NCBI GenBank assembly: GCA_963729325.1
Contig: CAVSNS010000052.1
Span: 1 to 64,000 of the forward strand
Direction: 5' to 3'
Length of the DNA: 64,000 bases
DNA from: JABCYV01 sp963729325
Lineage (GTDB): Bacteria; Acidobacteriota; Terriglobia; Terriglobales; Acidobacteriaceae
Part shown: positions 38,501 through 47,243 of the stretch, in pieces
Position numbering within the stretch: the stretch's first letter is position 1
Layout of the letters: each line of letters starts with the position of its first letter
The notes under the pieces: generated by a model
Database searches by the model: none
Seen by the model: only the letters and a program-made list of their open reading frames with translations
Told to the model about the DNA's origin: nothing
Position numbers and translations under genes: made by a program

Positions 38501-38672
38501 TGGATTGATCGTCTCGCAGTTCGTGACCTTGTACGTCACGCCCGCCATCTATCTCTATCTTGAAGAATTCCAGGAGAAGGTGCTCGACCGTTTTTCATTC
38601 TTCCGATCGGGTCGTGAGCAGGCGCCTTCGGAAAGCCCGGCTTTTGCGATGCAGGAAGCCGATGGAGACTAA
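35502..38672 (+). CDS. RND multidrug efflux transporter, HAE-1 family
   Basis: 1056 residues, full length for AcrB/MexB/MexF-like pumps. It begins MNLSERFIRRPVMTVALTVS and has twelve membrane helices with two large periplasmic loops. Signatures include PAVDYPVIQVQVNYPGATPE, the TM4 proton-relay region AIGFLVDDAIVFLENTVRLM with the Asp-Asp pair, and GIVKKNGIMIVDFAEQR in TM10 with the conserved Lys region. The HAE-1 assignment implies proton-driven export of organic compounds. The substrate is unknown. It is translationally coupled to the adaptor and followed by its channel gene. Confidence 0.95.
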   Translation: MNLSERFIRRPVMTVALTVSVILFGILAYFRLPVSDLPAVDYPVIQVQVNYPGATPETMANNVATPLERQFMQIPGLELVTSNNGQGHTSFVLQFGLDKSLDGAATDVQAAITRATGQLPIDLPSPPTFTKTNPNDQPIEYIGLVSDTATEGQLYDFANTQVGERISILPGVSQVTVYGTQSAVRIKADPSAMAIRNITLEDLTNAVKNGTSYTGAGQFDGPHHTVLLQPQGQLSTADQYDQLIVGQNNTAPIYLKDVATAKDSVQDERIDMRFWVRGYPPPAATVVVAVFRRAGSNAVEVADSVRNILPNIESQLPTSVHLIPIYDRSRTIVDSARDVQTTLYISFALVVMVIFVFLGRATDTLIPAVALPLSLLLTFVAMNVLGYSLDNLSLMALTLAIGFLVDDAIVFLENTVRLMEDGQGAFEASLNSAKEISFTILAMTLSLAAVFIPLVFMGGLMGRIFREFSITIVISIIASGIVSLTLTPLMTSRLLANRGAGAKKTWMERVIGGVEHRVLDVYGRSLWFFLRQRWISALVWVVCLAGTGYLFYIVPKSFLPVGDSSFIRGVLVAQEGSSPDQMHALQTAAEKVMRANPAVATTFTMSGNSQFMPANQAFLIAFLKDPKKRPPIDQVAGQLMGAIATTIPGAIAFLQPNPVLEISTGATANTQGQFAYAISGIDPKQVYDVAGKMMAKMHEYPGFLFVNSDLFNHTPNLQVDILRDQAKLYGISETRILTLLHDAYSQNYSYLIKKATDQYQVILEVADDERSDPQDLSKLYIKSDDGQRMVPLSAVTSWRAVIGPQAVNHINQFTSVTLFFNMKPGYTVGQATQFVEDTAKQILTPDVQGQLQGEALIFRNTVSDLLTLMLVAVFVMYVILAILYESYLHPITVLSSLPVALVGGLLTLWLFGAEASLYAYIGMFMLMGIVKKNGIMIVDFAEQRVRQGVEDDQAIHDASMERFRPIMMTTMAALLGALPIALGYGADGSSRRPLGLVVIGGLIVSQFVTLYVTPAIYLYLEEFQEKVLDRFSFFRSGREQAPSESPAFAMQEADGD

Positions 38673-38676
38673 GATC

Positions 38677-40140
38677 ATGACTCGATATTTCTTACAAAAT
38701 CGCTTCCGTTCGGTGCTTTTGGTGTTCGCGGGGATCAGCTTCCTGAGTGGTTGCGCGGTCGGTCCCAACTACAAGAGACCGTCAGTAAACGTTCCGACGA
38801 CGTATCGGGCACCTGTAGCGGACCAGACCTCTGTGAATTCACCGGCTCAGCTGCCGGCCAGTGCTGAACCCCCAAAGGCGTCAACGGCCTCGCTGGGCGA
38901 CGAAAAGTGGTGGGAGGTCTTCCAGGACCAAGAATTGCAAGGGCTGATTCGGACGGCACTCAAGAATAACTATGACGTGCGTATCGCGGCCACGCGGGTT
39001 CTTCAGGCGAAGGCTCAAGTGGGAATCACGCGTGCCGACCAACTGCCTTCGCTCAGTGCGGGCGGCGCGATCAACAGCGTACAGAATCCTAAGATTGGTC
39101 CGATTCCGTCGTACGAGCTGACGCAAGGGCAGGTGACCGCGTCGGCGGCCTGGAATCTCGATTTTTGGGGAAAGTACCGGCGAGCGACGGAAGCGGCCAG
39201 AGCGACGCTGCTGGCGAACGAATGGGCGCAGAAGCAAGTGATCGCAACCTTGGTTGCCGATATGGCTACGGACTACTTCCAACTGCGGCAGCTGGATCTT
39301 GAATTGGAGATCGCGAAACGAACTCTGAGTTCACGCCAGGATTCGCTGAACCTGACGCAAACGCTGGAGCAACACGGCATCGATTCGCTGCTCGATGTGC
39401 GGCAGTCCGAACAGTTGGTGTATACCGCAGCGACAGAAGTTCCTGATCTCGAGCGGCAGATCGGACAGTTGGAAAATGCAATCAGCATTCTTCTGGGAAA
39501 TAATCCTGGCGATGTTCCGCGTGGTTTGAAACTGACGGAGCAGCCTCATCTGCCGGAGGTTCCCGGCGATCTTCCCTCCGCGCTTCTGGAACGGCGGGCG
39601 GATGTTCGTGAATCGGAAGCAAACCTGATCGCTGCGAATGCCCAAATCGGCGTAGCTCGGGCAGCCTACTTCCCTCAGATTTCTCTCACCGGATCCGCAG
39701 GATACGAAAGCCCTGCGCTGACTAACCTGTTCACTGGATCCGCAGGCCTCTGGAATCTGGCTTCCTCGATTAGTCAGCCGATCTTCGAAGGCGGTCGCCT
39801 CAAGTCCAACGTTCGCCTGGCTGAAGCGCAGCACGAACAATTGCTGTTGATCTATCAACAAACGATTCAGGGGGCGTTTCGTGACGTCTCGAACGCGTTG
39901 ATTGCGTACCAAAAGTTTCGGGAATTTCGGGTTCAGCAACAGCGCCTCTTCGAATCAGCCCAGGACGCGGCTCACCTCTCCGAGGTCCGCTTTAAGTCAG
40001 GAACCACCGACTATCTCGAAGTACTAACCAATGAAACCAATTCTTTCTCGGCAGAGTTAACACTGGCCCAAGCGCAAGGGAATGAACTCATCGCTCTGGT
40101 GCAACTCTATCAGGCTCTTGGTGGGGGATGGCAGGAGTAA
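38677..40140 (+). CDS. Outer-membrane efflux channel, NodT/OprM family lipoprotein
   Basis: 487 residues. The lipobox is in GISFLSGCAVGPNYKRPSV, the classic NodT-family start. Two OEP repeats of long helices and barrel strands follow (WWEVFQDQELQGLIRTALKN, GITRADQLPSLSAGG; and ANAQIGVARAAYFPQISLTG, ISQPIFEGGRLKSNVRLAEA). It completes the tripartite pump with the two preceding genes. An ATG at 38662, overlapping the permease stop, is an alternative start with AGGA upstream; 38677 is used here. Confidence 0.92.
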   Translation: MTRYFLQNRFRSVLLVFAGISFLSGCAVGPNYKRPSVNVPTTYRAPVADQTSVNSPAQLPASAEPPKASTASLGDEKWWEVFQDQELQGLIRTALKNNYDVRIAATRVLQAKAQVGITRADQLPSLSAGGAINSVQNPKIGPIPSYELTQGQVTASAAWNLDFWGKYRRATEAARATLLANEWAQKQVIATLVADMATDYFQLRQLDLELEIAKRTLSSRQDSLNLTQTLEQHGIDSLLDVRQSEQLVYTAATEVPDLERQIGQLENAISILLGNNPGDVPRGLKLTEQPHLPEVPGDLPSALLERRADVRESEANLIAANAQIGVARAAYFPQISLTGSAGYESPALTNLFTGSAGLWNLASSISQPIFEGGRLKSNVRLAEAQHEQLLLIYQQTIQGAFRDVSNALIAYQKFREFRVQQQRLFESAQDAAHLSEVRFKSGTTDYLEVLTNETNSFSAELTLAQAQGNELIALVQLYQALGGGWQE

Positions 40141-40287
40141 TGCAGTCCATTTCTCTGTTGTTGCGGAAGCTTTCCAGAAGCACAAGTGCGAGCAAACTTT
40201 TGATCTGGAGCGCCGAACGTCTCCGTTTTGATTCCGAGTGTCCGAAACTCTTCGTGCTATCATTCTTCGCGTTGGGAGGACGTGCCG

Positions 40288-40557
40288 ATGAGCGACAAAC
40301 CACAATCCGACCAGTCCGACAAGCCATCCATCACGCTGCCTGGAACCGTTGAAAAGATCATTAAGCCGGTTCTGCCCGACGAACCTGAAAAAGCGCAGAT
40401 TGCCATCGAAGGGGCCGATCATTTGTATCGCGAGATTCGCATCGACAACAAACTCCAAAATGAGAAGGGTGAGGATGTAAGCCTAAAACCGGGTGCTCAG
40501 GTGGAGGTCACGGTCGAAGCGGAGCCTAAGGCAACGACGCCCAAGAAAACCGCTTAA
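40288..40557 (+). CDS. Small conserved cytoplasmic protein of unknown function
   Basis: 89 residues from the ATG at 40288, preceded by GGGAGGACG. The sequence (SITLPGTVEKIIKPVLPDEP ... KAQIAIEGADHLYREIRIDN ... KPGAQVEVTVEAEP) predicts a small beta-rich domain with low-complexity ends. Similar short proteins are common in Acidobacteria. No function is known. It sits after the efflux series but has its own leader. Confidence 0.65.
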   Translation: MSDKPQSDQSDKPSITLPGTVEKIIKPVLPDEPEKAQIAIEGADHLYREIRIDNKLQNEKGEDVSLKPGAQVEVTVEAEPKATTPKKTA

Positions 40558-40640
40558 GGGCAACTGTCTGCTTTACAATCATTTTTCCGGCTAGGTCGTA
40601 GCTCGGCATGAATGCGACTTTGGCCGGGCTTATCGTAGCT

Positions 40641-43309
40641 TCAGTTTTTCAACTTTTGAGTCCAGTTCAGTACGACCGACATGGACATAGTTCCCGCCTT
40701 CAGTTGGGTATTGATCAGGAATTTTTGCCCATCTTTGGATACGTCATAGTTGGCCTGCTCCGAAGTCGCGTTCATTTCTCGAGGGTTCGCCTGAAACAGG
40801 GCCGTCGGCGTGCCGGCATCGAAAGTTGCTCCAAGGCTTACAGACGTGACCATGATCTTCCCATCCGGAGCCATGTAGAACAGCTCTTTGCCATCGCTTC
40901 GCCATTTCGGCTGATCTCCTCCCCCATTGGAGACTTGCCATTTGCCATGCGCCTCGGGAAATGAAGTTACATAAATCTCCCATCGTCCACTCTCATTCGA
41001 GGCGTACGCCACCCACTTGCCATCTGGCGAAAACCGGCCGTTCTTAAGCGAGGCAGACGCTTTCAGAAGCTGGCTGGGCTTGAGCTCCGGAAGAGTCAAA
41101 AACCACAGATCCTGGCCTCGCTCGTAGAGCACGTACTTCCCATCGTGCGACCAGTCGTTTGGAAATCGGTCGGGACCGTCCTGGGGGATGAGCTTTTCCT
41201 CTTGCGCGCCGGTGGCGTCTTTCAGATACAAATCAAACTTCAGTTCGCGATTCGAGCCAAATACGATTCGCCTTCCATCCGGACTCCAGATCGGCATGGA
41301 GTCAATGGAGGGGTCGAAGGTGAGCCGCTTGGCACTCTGGTTTTGCAGATCGTAAGTCCAAACATCCGTGTTCTGGCTTGCAGGGTCGGTGGTGTCTGAG
41401 GCCACGAATCTGCCATCTGGAGATAAAAAGATATTGCCGTAGATACCCGGTTTTACGGCCGATCCAATCTCTTGACCTTTCCGATCGAACCACGCCAGTT
41501 GAGAAGCGCCCGAATCTGCAGTTTTTTGTGCCACCAACAATCCGATGTCCGAAGCCCCAAATACCGCCCTGGAGATTCGCGGCCAAAATTGAATATCGGT
41601 GAGGATTGGGATCGGCCCGCCACTCAAATCAAATCTCTTTGCGTCGAAACGCTGAGCAAAAAGGGTTTGATCGCGGTAGAAGACCAGATACCCCGGCGCG
41701 GCATAAGTAGCGTTGCCCGTGGCTTTGGTAACGAAGTGCCTCTCAGTCGAATTCAATGAACCCACGTAGATCGAATGCAATCGATCCTTTCGGCCAGAAA
41801 GGTTGATTGCGGAATACAAGTAATGGATGCCATCTGGCAAGAATACCGGCCAGCGATGGCTGTCTTCATCCAAGCTTTTGTCCGGAATTGTGATCTGAGT
41901 TGGTGTTCCGCCCGACGCCGAAATTCGATAGAGACCAACCCCCAATAATCCTGTCGGAGTAAAAAGGATGACCCCATCTTTATTCCACGCGCCACCCCGG
42001 CCCGTGGGCGCATCGCAGAGCGTTTGCACCGGTCCGCCCGATAACTCCAGCTTCTTCAGTTTGCCTTCCGCAAAAAAACCGAGCGACCTCCCATCAGCAG
42101 ACCAGAATGGAAAGTTGGCGCCCGCCAGTGTTGGCAAGGCTGATCGCTTCCTGCGATCCCGGTTCATAGATCCAGAGGCGGTTATTTTGCTCAGAAGCCC
42201 CGATGGCCCACAACTGCCACCGTGTGCCCGTTGGGAGAAATCGCCACATCTCGAGCTGCAAATGGCAGGGGAGCAGAAAAGTACGTGATCGTTTCCGCAG
42301 ATTTGGAACTGCGCCAGAAGATGGCGAGCCCAATCAATAGGACGGCAAGTCCGCAAGCGACGAGCCACGGGAGCCACTCGCGCTGGTTACTCTTTTCCGG
42401 TTGCCGGAGAGCCTGGGTCCCGCTCTGCGCGATCCACTTCAACTGCAGCTTCACATCGTGGACCGCCTGGAACCGGTCATCGGGATTCTTTGCCAGACAG
42501 GTATTAATTAAGTTTTCAAGGGCGGGCGGGGTGAGCGGCTGTATCGCCGAGATAGGTTCCGGCTCTTTCTCGAGAATCGCACTCGCCACGCTGATCTGGC
42601 TTTTGCCCACGAACGGTCTGCCGCCGGTCACCATCTCATAAAGAACTGCACCTAAGGCAAACAGGTCTGATCGGGCATCTGCCTCCTTGCCCTCAATCTG
42701 CTCCGGCGCCATGTACTGGATGGTGCCGACGATCGTGCCCGCCGTAGTCAGCGGCGACATGGGGCTAGCTTCTGTCATCGTCCGCGCCGCCGATAAAAGG
42801 GGGACGCTCGAAGCTGCCGCAGTTAAGCCCGCAGCTGCGGACTTCGCCAAACCGAAGTCCATCAGTTTGGCGCCGGCCTTCGTCAGCATGATGTTGCCAG
42901 GCTTCAGATCGCGATGAACGATGCCTTGCTGGTGTGCGACCTCGAGCGATTCGGCGATAGCGATTCCGATCCGGAGGACCTCGTGCAGCGGCAACACGCC
43001 TTTGCGCAGCCTCTCCGCCAAGGTTTCACCCTCCAGAAACTCCATGACGAGATAATCGGTGCCATTCAGTGAGCCGATGTCGTAAAGCTGGCAAATGTTG
43101 GGATGGTTCAGCGAAGAAATCGTCCTGGCCTCGCGCTCCATGCGCTGCTTCAATTCCGGCGAAGAAGAAAGGTGAGCAGCGAGGACCTTGATCGCTACGG
43201 TGCGATCCAGACGCGTATCGCGGGCGCGATAAACTTCTCCCATGCCGCCGGCACCAAGCAGCGACTGGACTTCATAAGGGCCAAGCTTTGCTCCGGTGGT
43301 GAGGGCCAT
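40641..43309 (-). CDS. Serine/threonine protein kinase with C-terminal PD40/WD40-like propeller, frameshifted
   Basis: An eukaryotic-like kinase domain (residues about 11-275) with P-loop LLGAGGMGEVYRA, VAIKV, catalytic loop HRDLKPGNIML, DFGLAK and APEQIEGKEADARSDLFALG. A single membrane helix follows (WLPWLVACGLAVLLIGLAIF), then an extracytoplasmic PD40/TolB-like propeller (FPFWSADGRSLGFFAEGKLK, IWSPDGRRIVFGSNRELKFD, RFSPDGKWVAYASNESGRWE). Two one-base breaks lie at about 42200 and 42130, bridged by NNRLWIYEPGSQEAISL. Restored length is about 890 residues. This architecture is a hallmark of Acidobacteria. The substrates and signal are unknown. Confidence 0.9.
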
Positions 43310-43438
43310 CCGTGCGCGCCATTATAACCTCAACGCTTGCGGCCCCAGAGAGTAGATCGATTTCGGCTGGATAGTCGGCAATTAGGAAGCTATCCCCGTG
43401 CGCTGCGGCTGCGGACCTCCGAACCTTCGGTGCATCTA

Positions 43439-43454
43439 GAGACCACTCGGTCTC
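43439..43454. promoter_or_regulatory. Predicted TetR operator (GAGACC-ACTC-GGTCTC)
   Basis: A perfect inverted repeat with a GACC-N4-GGTC core lies upstream of the TetR gene at 43525. The same core occurs at 44709. It resembles the TAGACC-N4-GGTCTA boxes known for NemR-type repressors. Confidence 0.68.
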
Positions 43455-43524
43455 ATCCAATTGTGATAGAGTGGCGGCGAAAGCGACAGGCGGTCGGCGA
43501 ATTAGCTTGACCAGGAGTACTGAA

Positions 43525-44145
43525 GTGCGCAAAGGCGAGCAGACCCGGCAAGAAATCATTCGTAAGGCGGCACCGATCTTCAATCAGAAAGGCTATGAAG
43601 GCGCTGCGCTCTCCGATCTGATGCGAGCCACCGGACTAGAGAAGGGCGGAATTTACCGGCACTTTGGGAGCAAACAAGAGCTTGCGGGAGACGCCTTCGA
43701 CTACGCGTGGAAAATCGCTATGGATACGCGTTTCGAGGGAACGGAGAAGATCCTGAACACGGTTGACCGCTTGAAGCAGATCGTGCGGAACTTTCGCGAC
43801 CGGCGCGGTGGCCTGGTGCCGGGAGGGTGTCCGCTGCTGAACACGGCCATCGATTCCGACGATGGCAACCCGCAATTGCGAGCGAAGGCTCGGAGAGGTC
43901 TCAGTTTGTGGCTCGATCGCCTGCAATCGATTGCCGAGGACGGGCAACGACGAGGTGAGATCGGTTCCGATGTCGATCCCGCGAAATTGGCAACATTGAT
44001 TGCCAGCACGCTCGAAGGCAGCTTGATGGTGAGTCGTCTGCAGCGGAGGGACGAGCCCCTCGATCTTGCCTGCCGTCATCTGGAGAAATATCTCGAAACC
44101 GAAGTTCGCGCGCGACAATCGAAAGGTGGGGTGGGCAAGTCATGA
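43525..44145 (+). CDS. TetR/AcrR family regulator (NemR-like operator)
   Basis: 206 residues from a GTG at 43525, eight bases after AGGAG. The DNA-binding domain is clear (RQEIIRKAAPIFNQKGYEGA, LSDLMRATGLEKGGIYRHFG). The ligand domain contains GLVPGGCPLLNTAIDSDDGN, whose Cys lies where electrophile-sensing Cys residues occur in related repressors; that role is an inference. It overlaps the thioesterase gene by four bases, and matching operators lie before itself and before the monooxygenase gene downstream. It probably represses the whole module. Confidence 0.88.
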   Translation: MRKGEQTRQEIIRKAAPIFNQKGYEGAALSDLMRATGLEKGGIYRHFGSKQELAGDAFDYAWKIAMDTRFEGTEKILNTVDRLKQIVRNFRDRRGGLVPGGCPLLNTAIDSDDGNPQLRAKARRGLSLWLDRLQSIAEDGQRRGEIGSDVDPAKLATLIASTLEGSLMVSRLQRRDEPLDLACRHLEKYLETEVRARQSKGGVGKS

Positions 44146-44585
44146 GCGCTCAAGAGATTCCAGTGAAATCCGATTTTAGGGAGCGGGCAAAGGCGAACGA
44201 GGTCCCCGTGATGCGTCTGATTGGATTTGAGGCAGGAGATATTGCTGACGGGCGGGCGACAGTCATTTTGCCAGCCGGGCCACAGCATGCAAATCCCATG
44301 GGGACGCTGCACGGCGGCATCCTTTGCGACATTGCTGACGCGGCAATGGGTATGGCCTTTGCCAGCACGCTCGCACCGGAGGAATCGTTCACAACCGTTG
44401 AATTGAAAATCAATTTCTTTCGTCCGGTTTGGGAAGCACAACTCAAAGCGGAAGGTATCGTGGTGCAGCGAGGGCGCACGATCGGCTATGTGGAGTGCAC
44501 CATCACCGACCAGAGGAACGAATTGATAGCGAAAGCAGCGTCCACTTGCATGGTGCTTCGCGGCCAGAAAGCCGCAGGGCGGTAA
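44142..44585 (+). CDS. PaaI-family hotdog thioesterase
   Basis: 147 residues. It has the PaaI/acyl-CoA thioesterase signature HANPMGTLHGGILCDIADAA, where the HGG-x(4)-D pattern carries the catalytic Asp, then VELKINFFRPVWEAQLKAEG. It would hydrolyse an acyl- or aryl-CoA in the cytoplasm. It is translationally coupled to the upstream TetR gene, so the regulator and enzyme are made together. The substrate is not predictable. Confidence 0.9.
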   Translation: MSAQEIPVKSDFRERAKANEVPVMRLIGFEAGDIADGRATVILPAGPQHANPMGTLHGGILCDIADAAMGMAFASTLAPEESFTTVELKINFFRPVWEAQLKAEGIVVQRGRTIGYVECTITDQRNELIAKAASTCMVLRGQKAAGR

Positions 44586-44708
44586 TCCGCTCATCGTAGA
44601 ATTGGGTTGTTCAGGGCAGTACCCCGCCACCAACCGAGGCTCCAACTGCGCGAGAATTTTTAGAGGTCACCTTACCCGCCGTCCTCAAAATTATCTTTCC
44701 GCCATTGC

Positions 44709-44720
44709 GACCGATCGGTC
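44709..44720. promoter_or_regulatory. Predicted TetR operator (GACC-GATC-GGTC)
   Basis: A perfect 12-base palindrome with the same GACC-N4-GGTC core as the site at 43439. It lies about 96 bases before the monooxygenase start. Confidence 0.6.
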
Positions 44721-44815
44721 CCTATTGTCATCTGATGCAGATGAATGGGTATCAGTTCGAGAGCGTAGTGGGAAGCTATTGATTGTGAAGCTGATCAGCG
44801 ATGAGGAGAACGAAT

Positions 44816-45127
44816 ATGGCAGACTCCGTTGTTGTCGCTGCGTTCCTACGCGGCAAAGCTGGAAAGGAAGAGGAGCTCGCGGGCCGGCTTCAGGCGCTGG
44901 TTCTGGCGTCCCGTTCAGATCCGGGGGTGATTACCTATGATCTGCACCACTCCACAGAAGATCCCGCCTCGTGGTTCATATACGAGCGCTACGAATCGCA
45001 AGAACATTTGAACAAACACCGGGAGAATGCTGTCCTTCGCAGCTTCCTTGCGGACGCCGCGACACTCCTGGAGGGAAAGATTGATATTCGCACTTTCAAG
45101 ATGATTGCCAGGTTGTCCGGCGCTTAA
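44816..45127 (+). CDS. Antibiotic biosynthesis monooxygenase-domain (ABM) protein
   Basis: 103 residues from the ATG at 44816, behind GAGGAGAACG. It has the dimeric ABM ferredoxin-like fold: VVVAAFLRGKAGKEEELAGR, PGVITYDLHHSTEDPASWFI, YERYESQEHLNKHRE with the conserved His. Such proteins (YgiN, HmoB and relatives) act on quinols, haem or polyketides, or serve as small sensors. It precedes a SnoaL-like gene and a dehydrogenase, consistent with a quinone or enone detoxification module. Confidence 0.9.
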   Translation: MADSVVVAAFLRGKAGKEEELAGRLQALVLASRSDPGVITYDLHHSTEDPASWFIYERYESQEHLNKHRENAVLRSFLADAATLLEGKIDIRTFKMIARLSGA

Positions 45128-45257
45128 GGTCCCCGGCCCACTGACAACTGGGATCCTGCCATATCTCCGAGTTCCGCAACCGCAGTGACACACTTGTCGT
45201 TTAGCCGGAATGAATCGCAAAGGAGAGGCACATACAAATGAAAAAGGAGACACGGCT

Positions 45258-45635
45258 ATGTCGGAAGAAAACAAGAAGGTCGCTATAGCCTTCTATGAAA
45301 AGGCCTTGAACGACCGGGATGTCGAGACGGCGTTTCGGCTATACGCTGGCAAATACTACAGGCAGCACAACCCACTCGTCGAAGACGGCCAAGAGGGAGT
45401 TCGTAAGTTCGCTAAGTGGATTGGCGACAATCATCCGAATGCGCATGGCGAAATCAAGCGCGTGTTTGCAGATGGCGATTTCGTCATTCTCCACTGCAAT
45501 TGGATCGGCCTGATTAGCGACTCGGGCGACGCCGTCGTTGATATCTTCAGATCGGAAGACGGCAAGGTTGTGGAACATTGGGACGTCATTCAGCCGATTC
45601 CGAAAGCCGCCGCGAACAACAACACGATGTTTTAA
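45258..45635 (+). CDS. SnoaL-like polyketide cyclase-fold protein
   Basis: 125 residues from the ATG at 45258, behind AAAAAGGAGAC. It matches the SnoaL-like aldol-condensation family: AIAFYEKALNDRDVETAFRL, KYYRQHNPLVEDGQEGVRKF, and IFRSEDGKVVEHWDVIQPIP. The conserved HWD motif contributes a pocket acid. Proteins of this group often accompany TetR regulators and medium-chain dehydrogenases, as here and again at 47947. The reaction is unknown. Confidence 0.88.
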   Translation: MSEENKKVAIAFYEKALNDRDVETAFRLYAGKYYRQHNPLVEDGQEGVRKFAKWIGDNHPNAHGEIKRVFADGDFVILHCNWIGLISDSGDAVVDIFRSEDGKVVEHWDVIQPIPKAAANNNTMF

Positions 45636-45732
45636 CACCAAACATCGAGTCTCGCCTTCCACGCAGTGACCAACTGTTCGGGACGAAATCGCACATGAGC
45701 CGGAATGAGATGCAAATGAAAGGCACAGACAA

Positions 45733-46761
45733 ATGAAAAACACATACAAGGCAGTGGAAGTCTCAGCGCCGGGCACGCTTCGCGTAATAGAACGGCAAGT
45801 CACTGAGCCCGGAGCAGGTCAGGTTCGGATTCGGGTGGAAGCATGCGGAATCTGTCACACCGACGCCGCCACGGTCATGGGCATTTATCCGGGTTTGACT
45901 CTGCCGCGTGTTCCCGGACATGAAGTGGTTGGCCGGATTGAAGCCGTCGGTAGCGGAGTGTCTAGATGGAAAATCGGTCAACGGGTGGGTGTCGGCCTGA
46001 TTGCCGGAGAAGACGGGGTGTGCGAGCCGTGTCGACGCGGAGACATCGTGAATTGTCAGAACCCTGTGACGTCGGGAGTAACCGCGGATGGAGGATATGC
46101 AGAAGTGATGATCGCTGAAGCACGCGCTCTAACTTCTGTTCCGGACGATCTCAAATCCGCGGAGGCCGCTCCTCTCCTCTGCGCGGGCATTACCACCTAC
46201 AACGCGCTTCGCAATGCGGGCTTGCGTGGTGGAGATCTGGTCGCGGTGCAGGGCATTGGCGGCCTTGGGCATCTGGGCGTCCAGTTTGCGCGGCACATGG
46301 GATTCCGTACCGTGGCAATCGGGCGTGGAGGCGACAAGGAGAAGCTTGCGAAAGATTTGGGCGCTCACGTCTACATCGATACTTCTGCCGAGGACGCCGC
46401 AGCGGTGCTGCAGCGGATGGGCGGGGCGAGGGCGATTCTCGCAACAGGAACCAGTGGCAACGCCATGGGATCACTGGTGTCCGGTCTCGCGGCCCGGGGC
46501 AAGCTCATCGTGGTGGGAGTGCCGCAGGACCAGATCCAATTGAATGCGTTCCCTCTGGTCTTTGGAGGGCGCTCGATACACGGGAGCCTGACGGGCACAC
46601 CGATTGATGGCGAGGACACCCTTGCCTTCAGCGTCCTGGAGAATATCCGCCCGATGATCGAGACATTTCCTCTCGAGCAGGCTGCCGATGCTTACGCTCG
46701 CATGATGCAAGGCAAAGCTCGGTTCCGCGTGGTGCTGGTTACGAAGAACGGAGTCGCCTAA
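45733..46761 (+). CDS. Zinc-dependent alcohol dehydrogenase, structural-zinc site altered
   Basis: 342 residues, medium-chain dehydrogenase family. Catalytic zinc ligands are Cys41 (ACGICHTD) and His63 (PGHEVVG). The cofactor motif is GIGGLGHLGVQFARHMG. The structural zinc lobe normally has four Cys spaced x2, x2, x7; here it reads D94-x2-C97-x2-C100-x7-C108 (GEDGVCEPCRRGDIVNC), so the first ligand is Asp. Asp can replace Cys in some zinc sites, so the lobe may still bind metal. It follows a SnoaL-like gene and precedes a DUF2934 gene. Confidence 0.92.
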   Translation: MKNTYKAVEVSAPGTLRVIERQVTEPGAGQVRIRVEACGICHTDAATVMGIYPGLTLPRVPGHEVVGRIEAVGSGVSRWKIGQRVGVGLIAGEDGVCEPCRRGDIVNCQNPVTSGVTADGGYAEVMIAEARALTSVPDDLKSAEAAPLLCAGITTYNALRNAGLRGGDLVAVQGIGGLGHLGVQFARHMGFRTVAIGRGGDKEKLAKDLGAHVYIDTSAEDAAAVLQRMGGARAILATGTSGNAMGSLVSGLAARGKLIVVGVPQDQIQLNAFPLVFGGRSIHGSLTGTPIDGEDTLAFSVLENIRPMIETFPLEQAADAYARMMQGKARFRVVLVTKNGVA

Positions 46762-46806
46762 AGTGCGCCGAATGCGGATTGAGTCACAAGAACGAAGGAG
46801 ATGAGT

Positions 46807-47050
46807 ATGTCATCGAAGCAAAAGAAAAATGTAAGTACAAATCCCCAAACGACCTCTAGCCAGGCGGAGATGGGAGGAGGTATCGGCAGGGAACTCGGCT
46901 CATGACGAGGAAATCAGACGTCGCGCATACGAAATCTATCTCGAACGCGGCGAACAACCGGGCCGTGAGTTGGACGATTGGCTCCAAGCCGAACGCGAAC
47001 TCGAACAATGGATGCGATTTCGACCCGGCCAGCCATCTTCAATTGTTTAA
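46807..47050 (+). CDS. DUF2934 protein, frameshifted
   Basis: A short protein of about 80 residues. The ATG at 46807 follows AAGGAG and opens MSSKQKKNVSTNPQ, a low-complexity N-terminus. A one-base break near 46896 is needed to enter HDEEIRRRAYEIYLERGEQP and GRELDDWLQAERELEQW, the defining DUF2934 motif. As written the first frame stops at 46902. DUF2934 proteins are small and frequent in Acidobacteria and Proteobacteria; function unknown. A 3' fragment of a near-identical copy is at 49574. Confidence 0.75.
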
Positions 47051-47243
47051 TCTGATGAGAGAGAGTCGCGGCGCTCGCGCGATGGGTTCGCTGCAGGCTG
47101 GTGCATGGCGTCGTTCGTGAGAGCTAGTTCGCCAGCCTCGTACTCCAACGCGAGTTTTACTGCTTACATTGATCGCCCCTCGACGATTTGACCCACTTCA
47201 GAAAGTTCAACACAAATGGCGCTGGTACTGAGTAGCGCAACTT

